From contig CM041297.1 of the NCBI GenBank assembly GCA_023052935.1, positions 87,043,021 to 87,107,020 of the forward strand: a stretch of DNA of 64,000 nt, in the 5' to 3' direction. Shown piece after piece: positions 58,652 to 64,000 of the stretch (position 1 is the stretch's first letter; every line of letters starts with the position of its first letter). The notes beneath the pieces were generated by a model. It saw nothing but the letters and a program-made list of their open reading frames with translations, was not told the origin of the DNA and ran no database searches. The position numbers and the translations under genes are program-made. The stretch comes from Piezodorus guildinii. Taxonomy: Eukaryota > Arthropoda > Insecta > Hemiptera > Pentatomidae.

Positions 58652-60440
58652 CTACCCCCTCCTTAGACGTGCTCTGCCCCAGAGCACAGATTGCAGAAGC
58701 TGAGCGATGCTGATCTTCCTCCGATGTAGGTGTTTTGTCTTTCCAGGGGTTGAACGTGCATACCATTATGATGACTCCAGAGTTGGCGAACGTCTCTTCT
58801 ACAATGTTCCTGACAATCCTCCACTCCAGGCCATCGTATCCACAACCCAACTTCGGGATGGCGAGCTTGGTGACACGCAGTTCCAGAAGCTTTCTCCGCA
58901 GGTCGTCAAGACTCCGGCGCAGTGTGTCGTATGTCGGCTTCTGCTCTGATGAACTCTTGGTAACCAAGTAAAACAGGTGCCGGCCTTCATGCTCTTGATG
59001 GAGAGTCTTCCCAACTCTTGGTCCCTGGCGTTCCAGCTCTTCAATTCCAGCGAACTTCTTCCTGAAGACCGTCGCAATCCCCCGGGAATTCCTCAGATGT
59101 TCGGCGACACAATGTGCTAGAGCATAGTCTACCGGTAACGAGAATATGTCTCTGTAAACTGTCTGCGTTACCCTAAGGGAGTCTGGCGCCTTAGGATGGG
59201 GAGTTAGGTCCTTGTCGGTGAGGTTCCTCACTTGCTGTTCCTCTGTAGGGCCATGGTTTCCCTTGTATGGAGCCAATCGGTTGAAATGGACTACCTTGGG
59301 TTTTCCTTTGGGCTGCTTCCTGATCCTATAGATGACATCATTGATCCTCTTGATGACCTCATACGGTCCGTCCCAGGAGTTTTGAAGTTTCGGTGAGTAG
59401 CCTTGCCTTCTTCGAGGATCGTGTAGCCAGACCAAGTCTCCAGGTTGGAAGCCACCTTTCTCTGCCTTGATGTCGTAACGCTCCTTCATTCTGTCACTTG
59501 CTCCCTGGATGTTTGTGCGAACCTTCTCGTGAATAGTGTTCATTCGCTTCCGTAGGTTCGTGACGTAGTCTTCTCCGGCGACCTCCTCATCAGGCTTGAA
59601 ACCGAATTTCAGATCGCAAGGCAAGCGTAGTTCTCTACCGAACACGACATTGGCGGGGGTCTGCCCTGTCGTTTCATTGACTGAACTACGATAGGCTAGC
59701 AGGAACAGATGAAGATATTGGTCCCAGTCTCGCTGATGGTCAGAAACTACCTTGGCCAAATATCGACCCATCGTCCTGTTCATGCGCTCTACCATGCCAT
59801 CGGACTGAGGGTGAAGAGGCGTCGTTCTGGTCTTCCGTATTCCTAGAGCCTCGCACATCCTGGTGAAGACTGCCGACTCAAAGTTTCTTCCTTGGTCAGC
59901 ATGAAGTTCCATGGGCACCCCAAACCGACTGACGAGCTGCTTCACGAGAACATCTGCAACCGTGGCGGCCTCCTGATTCGGAAGGGCGTAAGCTTCCACC
60001 CACTTTGAAAAATAATCCATGGCCACGAGAATGTATCGGTTGCCATTATCTGTCACAGGAAAAGGGCCAGCGATGTCTACCGCTATTCTCTCGAATGGTG
60101 CTCCTACGTTGTATTTCTTCATAGGTGCCTTCTTTTTCCTTATCGGTCCATTAGAGGCGGCACAAGTTGCACACCGCCGGCACCAATCTAACACATCGTC
60201 CTTGAGGTTTGCCCAGTAAAAGCGTTCACGAACCTTTTCTAATGTCCGGTGAACTCCAAGGTGGCCACCAGATGCTCCATCATGTAATTCCCTCAGTACT
60301 TCGGGCACTTTAATCTTTGGTACGATGAGCTGTAGTCTCCGCTGATCTCCCTCTGTGTTCTCCAATGCTCGTTTCAGCAGACCTTTGTCCAGTAGAATGG
60401 AGTTCCATTGAGCCCAATAGGTTTTTATATTTTTCGACAT
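58632..60440 (-). CDS. Ty3/gypsy integrase fused to a TARG1/OARD1-type macrodomain (602 aa)
   Basis: Residues 47-95 form the HHCC zinc finger (H60, H64, C90, C93). Residues ~110-270 are the integrase core with D122 (VDIAGP), D182 (HADQGRNFES) and E218 (GMVERMN); D182 to E218 gives the D,D35E spacing. Residues 330-394 are a GPY/F module (LVWLHDP ... WDGPYEVIKR ... VVHFNRLAPY). No chromodomain is seen. Residues ~424-563 are a macrodomain of the ALC1-like class: LAHCVAEHLR, GIATVFRKKF, FYLVTK, KPTYDTL and LGCGYDGLEW. Human TARG1 uses K84 and D125 to cleave ADP-ribose from acidic residues; the equivalents K495 and D536 are present. One oddity is Arg430 where the family has Gly before the conserved Asp (D431). 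A ~40-residue tail follows. The frame is open upstream to 60557, overlapping ORF1 in the -1 frame, so it was part of a longer Pol. The ATG at 60440 is only the first Met. No break. Confidence 0.93.
   Translation of the reverse strand: MSKNIKTYWAQWNSILLDKGLLKRALENTEGDQRRLQLIVPKIKVPEVLRELHDGASGGHLGVHRTLEKVRERFYWANLKDDVLDWCRRCATCAASNGPIRKKKAPMKKYNVGAPFERIAVDIAGPFPVTDNGNRYILVAMDYFSKWVEAYALPNQEAATVADVLVKQLVSRFGVPMELHADQGRNFESAVFTRMCEALGIRKTRTTPLHPQSDGMVERMNRTMGRYLAKVVSDHQRDWDQYLHLFLLAYRSSVNETTGQTPANVVFGRELRLPCDLKFGFKPDEEVAGEDYVTNLRKRMNTIHEKVRTNIQGASDRMKERYDIKAEKGGFQPGDLVWLHDPRRRQGYSPKLQNSWDGPYEVIKRINDVIYRIRKQPKGKPKVVHFNRLAPYKGNHGPTEEQQVRNLTDKDLTPHPKAPDSLRVTQTVYRDIFSLPVDYALAHCVAEHLRNSRGIATVFRKKFAGIEELERQGPRVGKTLHQEHEGRHLFYLVTKSSSEQKPTYDTLRRSLDDLRRKLLELRVTKLAIPKLGCGYDGLEWRIVRNIVEETFANSGVIIMVCTFNPWKDKTPTSEEDQHRSASAICALGQSTSKEGVVLRSRQ
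58655..58664 (-). other. Polypurine tract
   Basis: The minus strand reads AAGGAGGGGG, then TAG and the 3' LTR start. This is the expected place and composition for the plus-strand primer of an LTR retrotransposon. Confidence 0.8.
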
Positions 60441-60493
60441 TGGAGCAACATCCTGCCAGCTTGGTCTCCTTTGGCCTGATAGCTTCCATTCCC

Positions 60494-61153
60494 TTATTTG
60501 TTGTGTGTTGGTGGCATCCCAGCATTGGCGGAGGGAATGGTGTTGTGAGGGCTTCTCTCAGAGGGTTGGTCGGTGTCGATTGTCGGTGGGTTGCTCATAC
60601 GTTCTTCTAGAGCTTCTATTCTTACCCTAAGTTCATTTTCTACTGAATCGACTTTTTCTCCTAATCTAGATTCTACATCAGCTAACTTATTATCTACACT
60701 TTCCATTAACTTAGTTTCTAAATTGCCTAACTTAGCCTCCAATGTATTTTTAACAGTACTTAATTCATTACCTAACTTCTTTTCTACATTACCTAACTCA
60801 TTTTTAACAGTACTTAACTCATTACCTAACTCATTTTTAACAGTACTTAACTCATTACCTAACTCATTTTTAACAGTACTTAACTCATTACCTAACTCAT
60901 TTTTAACAGTACTTAACTCATTACCTAACTCATTTTTAACAGTGCCTAATTCAGTTTTAAAAGTTGCAGACAACTTACTGAAGTCATTTTCAAACGTAAT
61001 CTCGTCTGGATTTTCCCCTGAATCAACAAAAAATTGGCGCAAGCGTTGTTGCAGTACCGATTTCGTTCCGGAAGTATCCAGATCTCGTTCTTCTAACTCC
61101 CGTCTTAAGTCTGCAACTTTTAAATCATTCAGTCTAACACTCTGAGAAGTCAT
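60494..61153 (-). CDS. ORF1: SAP domain plus 11-residue-repeat coiled coil (truncated Gag, 219 aa)
   Basis: The ATG at 61153-61151 is the first after the primer binding site, with a 63-nt leader. Residues ~9-42 (LKVADLRRELEERDLDTSGT, then KSVLQQRLRQ) fit a SAP motif, a helix-turn-helix that binds DNA, often at A/T-rich scaffold regions. Residues ~60-186 are a long charged coiled coil. Residues ~68-140 contain about six copies of an 11-residue unit (ELGNELSTVKN) encoded by a 33-bp tandem repeat. Hendecad repeats favour a straight, nearly untwisted coil. Residues 187-219 are a Pro/Ser-rich linker ending at TAA. No capsid fold or zinc knuckle is present; both would have followed and are lost in the internal deletion. 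It may still oligomerise and bind nucleic acid, but cannot form particles by itself. The 190-codon plus frame opposite is a shadow. Confidence 0.82.
   Translation of the reverse strand: MTSQSVRLNDLKVADLRRELEERDLDTSGTKSVLQQRLRQFFVDSGENPDEITFENDFSKLSATFKTELGTVKNELGNELSTVKNELGNELSTVKNELGNELSTVKNELGNELSTVKNELGNVEKKLGNELSTVKNTLEAKLGNLETKLMESVDNKLADVESRLGEKVDSVENELRVRIEALEERMSNPPTIDTDQPSERSPHNTIPSANAGMPPTHNK
60774..60945. repeat. 33-bp minisatellite within ORF1
   Basis: About five near-identical 33-bp copies (ACAGTACTTAACTCATTACC then TAACTCATTTTTA). Period 33 keeps the frame and encodes the 11-residue coiled-coil unit. Little divergence between copies suggests recent slippage expansion. Confidence 0.9.
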
Positions 61154-61216
61154 TTTTCACACAGTAGCCCAATAATTACAAAAACAAGAAAACCAAAATT
61201 ATAACCATTTACAATG

Positions 61217-61234
61217 ATCCCACTTCTGACACCA
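61217..61234 (-). other. Primer binding site, tRNA-Leu
   Basis: The plus strand reads ATCCCACTTCTGACACCA, identical to the 3' end (with CCA) of animal tRNA-Leu(CAA) as I recall it. The minus-strand RNA would therefore pair with all 18 bases. It lies 3 nt inside the 5' LTR, the normal position. Confidence 0.88.
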
Positions 61235-61237
61235 AAT

Positions 61238-61793
61238 TGTTACGGGCTACGGGGTGTGCGAAATGAACTACTCCAGTTTACAAATTACAAATATTTATTA
61301 ATACAGAAAACACAAAATACAAAGGGATTACTAACCACTATATTAACAATAATAATGGAATTACCAGCTTACTACTAAACAGTATACATATAAAATCAGG
61401 TATTCCTAACAATTAAACTACTTACGTAAATTTATACAATATGCTAGATTTATTCTAAAACTTACAACTATAAGTTATATATAAACTACAGTCTTCTAAT
61501 TTCCCACCGACCGGTTATCACAATACTGACACACAGTTTCACTACACTATCACACTGTCACGAACGGTTCACTGTTCACTGATACATCCCAGATGCTTGT
61601 TGAGCCGGATTAAGACTGACTCACCTAGACTCAGGGGACCGCTATTTAAACCACCGCCGAATCTTCTAGACCCGGGCGCAGGTAGGGTGGTGGGCCTTTC
61701 CAGGCACTTCGAGGACTGTCCAGGTCCAGAAGTCTCTAGCCTCATCTAGGCCCCTCCAGGCGTGGTCCACCCGTCATTGTCTTGACCGTAGCA
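61238..61793 (-). repeat. 5' LTR (556 bp)
   Basis: Same length and, by eye, the same sequence as 58096-58651. On the minus strand a TATA-like TTTAAATAG lies near 61650-61642, the candidate promoter. The GC-rich 150 bp upstream of it (61651-61793) would be the U3 region. Confidence 0.95.
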
Positions 61794-61797
61794 ATAG
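61794..61797. other. Target-site duplication ATAG, right
   Basis: Matches 58092-58095. Confidence 0.8.
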
Positions 61798-62000
61798 TCA
61801 TTATTAAAGAAATTTCATTTACCAACAGATTTATTTATTTTAGCAAAATAGTACTATCTGCCGAATAGGGCAATAAATATTAAAGTTTTTTTTATTCCTC
61901 ACCTTATATTGAGTATAAAACAACAACATAAATATGGATGAAAAAGTCGGCAATTTCAATATTCCATTCTCTTTTGAAACAAAACGAAAAAATCATAAAA
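61798..62000. other. Unassigned link
   Basis: AT-rich sequence that continues the left flank of the LTR element; nothing recognised. Confidence 0.4.
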
Positions 62001-62002
62001 TT

Positions 62003-62560
62003 TTAAAAAATCTGTTGCGCGCAACACACGGCTTTCACTTACCTCCGTTGTTTACATCAATTTAAGAATTTTCAAACAAATTTAGAAACGAAAATAAATT
62101 GTTAAAGAATTATTTACATTGGATTTTAATAGAAACGTGCGTTTTATTAAATAATCTATAATATTATCTACGACAATCAGTTTTTTTTTTTTTTTTTTTT
62201 TTTTTTGCATGTGGGGGGGGGGTCTCATCACTCTCCGTCAACTTTTACAATAGTATATATAAGATAATATTTGTTTTTCAAATCTCTAGTATTCTAACAG
62301 TATATTATACATGTATATTACTGTTCTTAATTTCAAAAACAAAAAAATGCATTAAAAATATGTTTGCAGATTTCTCCTTTATTTGGATATCGAAGTCGTT
62401 CAACTTATATATTTATGTGGTTTCTTTTAGCAATACTAACAAGATGATATGGTCAATTTCATAAAAACTAATAAAAATAAAGGTACTTTAGAGGAAGAAA
62501 TTTTGATATATCGGCTTTTCCTTACCATATATTCCATATATAGATAAGTGGAAGTAAAAA
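62003..62560 (+). mobile_element. Family B element with internal deletion, copy 10
   Basis: Both ends are present: TCTGTTGCGCGCAACACACG with CTTTCACTTACCTCC on the left, and CCTTACCATATATTCCATAT then ATAGATAAGTGGAAGTAAAAA on the right (decayed hairpin). The middle goes straight from the TTTAGAGGAAGAAATTTTGA block to TATCGGCTTTTCCTTACC, so ~350 bp of the usual right half are missing. A T-run followed by ten G (62181-62222) interrupts the left half. Confidence 0.62.
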
Positions 62561-63685
62561 ACAACACTTTTTCCTGAAACAACTTGTATTATATGATAAA
62601 TATTAAGGAAAACTAGCACATAAAATCACTTCTAAGCAAAGTCTACTGATTTTCAGCTAGAAGCAGGTATTCAAAGAGCACTATTTAGTCAGTAAAAAGA
62701 ATGGTTCTCCAGTATCCCTATAATCTAACCATCTTTCAGCAAACTGTGAAGAAGCTGGTACCTTAATGATCTTCTCTGTTACCTACAAGATATTTTGAAG
62801 TTGTGAGTTATCAACACTAAGTGTAGATGTCTTGGGAGATAATCATGATAGATCTAAGTCTGAAGGACAATTTTTTGTCTCACCTACCTATCCTCTATAA
62901 CCGTATGGATATATCTAATGTTTTATCAAAGGTCATATTACATTATGTAATACCTTGACCAAGGAGTTGGAACGAAATCAGAAGAGCGGACCGGTTCGTG
63001 GTCTATTTACTATAGCGCTGGAGACCCCTCATTACTGGAGCTGGAGAGCCGAAATCGATTCTATCTCGATAGCTACAGAGAATCGAATTAATAACCAGAC
63101 GGACGTGGGCCCCTCTGATATCCAAATTATATAGATTAGAGACATACCAATCCTTACATTTTTCATTAATCGTGTCGGAAGGTTGAAGCCGTCTGTATCC
63201 TGAGGTGCAACTATTAGTCTGAAGAGAGCAGTGTAATTCCATTGCGTTGAGATTCTCAACAAAGATGTGAGGGGGTAGTGTAGTCTTTGAAATATGTGGA
63301 TGGAAAATTATTATTGTTCTTAATCCTTAATATTAATAATTCTTCTCACTTCTTATTTTTCTTAAACCGCAATCGTCTCAACAGATATGTTTTACCATTA
63401 AACAGATAAAGAAATTAACCTCGTAATATGTATCTTTTTTTTTTTTTAATTTTAAATTTTTTTTATCTTAACTCAATTACCTTCTTAAATGATATTAAAG
63501 TCAAATAAATTATGATTAAGGCCGGATAGGTAGAGAACAACACACATTAATCTGCAGTGACGCCCCACATCACTCTACTCCTAAACCACAATGAACAGTT
63601 AGCAGTCCAATAGATCAGTCAATGCTCTAGCTTCTTCATACAAAACTCGCCAGTACATTTCATGGGTAGAAAAACGGCTCACAGG
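62561..63685. other. Unassigned stretch
   Basis: Two overlapping minus frames (63003-63262) of under 80 codons share a moderately GC-rich patch; neither has a recognisable domain. Poly-T at 63432-63446. Nothing else supported. Confidence 0.35.
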
Positions 63686-63689
63686 ATTT

Positions 63690-64000
63690 TGATCAAACTC
63701 GTACTAAGTAAAATTTTATGGGCTTTAATACGATGTAGATTTCATTTTGATTGAAATAGTCTGATAGGGCTTAAGTTTTTTTCCTCTGAACTACCTCCAG
63801 TTTTGTAGATTTCCAAAAATTAGGCACACCATCATATTAGCATTAATATTAGCGGCTAAATATGCAGGTTGAATAAATTTGATAAACAACTGAAAGAGTG
63901 TAATAAAAGTGCAAACGTATTTGTTTATGCAATTTTTGTGTTTTTTAACATAAGAATAATAAGATAGATGTATATTATAGCGTTGGATAGCTGAAGATTT
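63690..64000 (-). repeat. Family B element, copy 11, running off the right edge
   Basis: Reverse-oriented inner block: GGGCTTTAATACGATGTAGA, GAAATAGTCTGATAGGGCTT and a decayed ACCGTT-type stretch at the window end (TAGCGTTGGATAGCTGAAGA). The 3' hairpin end is missing; the left end would lie beyond 64,000. Confidence 0.6.

Larger units (their letters stand above)
58096..61793 (-). mobile_element. Ty3/gypsy LTR retrotransposon, internally deleted, with integrase-macrodomain ORF
   Basis: 3698-bp element read on the minus strand. In order: 5' LTR (61238-61793), primer binding site, ORF1 (SAP plus coiled coil), ORF2 (integrase plus macrodomain), polypurine tract, 3' LTR (58096-58651). It is bounded by 4-bp ATAG duplications. 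Protease, reverse transcriptase, RNase H and the capsid/nucleocapsid part of Gag are absent. The join lies near 60,495-60,510, where the ORF1 frame ends at THNK and the ORF2 frame picks up REWKLSGQ, sequence typical of the segment before Ty3/gypsy integrase. I see no difference between the LTRs, so insertion is recent and mobilisation must have used proteins from a complete relative. Confidence 0.93.

Noticed and set aside
58707..59077. Small frames on both strands over the macrodomain
   Set aside because: Shadows of the 602-codon integrase-macrodomain frame.
60440..60557. Programmed -1 frameshift joining ORF1 and ORF2
   Set aside because: The frames do overlap, but I found no canonical slippery heptamer and the overlap is at the deletion join, so it is probably accidental.
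60573..61145. 190-codon plus-strand frame opposite ORF1
   Set aside because: It is the antisense of the 33-bp coiled-coil repeat, whose period keeps all frames open. Gene orientation is fixed by the PBS, PPT and the integrase frame.

Overview
The window is AT-rich eukaryotic repeat sequence: homopolymer tracts, (AT)n, (GT)n and (CA)n microsatellites, degraded non-LTR retrotransposons and at least two dispersed non-coding repeat families. The mix of element types (a Jockey-type ORF1 with three zinc knuckles, an RTE/craniofacial-development-protein-2-like C-terminus, CR1-like C-termini, a tRNA-Leu-primed Ty3/gypsy element) points to an arthropod, probably an insect. The species cannot be read from the sequence. 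I see no bacterial-type gene and no convincing single-copy host gene. Nearly everything recognisable is a mobile element or its remains.

Layout. At 1-1243 (minus) lies an intact Jockey-type ORF1 that runs off the left edge. From 1.2 to 19.5 kb there are LINE tails, a tRNA-derived SINE head (10.1 kb), microsatellites, copies of two dispersed families and a ~0.5 kb inverted duplication (13.3-15.9 kb). Family A is rich in poly-T and internal subrepeats. Family B is ~0.9 kb, with inverted subterminal ACTTTCACTTACC motifs and a 3' hairpin. A 223-bp fold-back element with a hammerhead-like core and a 14-bp target duplication sits inside an A copy at 17.0 kb. From 19,556 to 39,651 there are nine near-identical ~2.23 kb tandem units plus a short partial unit; each carries family-A sequence and an RTE-like LINE C-terminal fossil. 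From 39.6 to 58.1 kb there are further A and B copies, two CR1-like LINE C-termini, a possible piggyBac-like TIR element (51.7-53.1 kb) and a second RTE-like fossil (55.0 kb).

The most notable locus is 58,096-61,793 (minus): a structurally complete Ty3/gypsy LTR element. It has two 556-bp LTRs in which I see no difference, a 4-bp ATAG target duplication, an 18-nt tRNA-Leu primer binding site and a polypurine tract. It encodes two ORFs. ORF1 is a SAP domain followed by an 11-residue-repeat coiled coil. ORF2 is a Ty3/gypsy integrase (HHCC zinc finger, D,D35E core, GPY/F module) fused in frame to a C-terminal macrodomain of the TARG1/OARD1 (ALC1-like) class, which removes ADP-ribose from proteins. 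The TARG1 catalytic Lys and Asp are both conserved. Protease, reverse transcriptase and RNase H are missing, so this copy would need a helper in trans. A retroelement integrase carrying a de-ADP-ribosylating domain is the best candidate here for an undescribed system.
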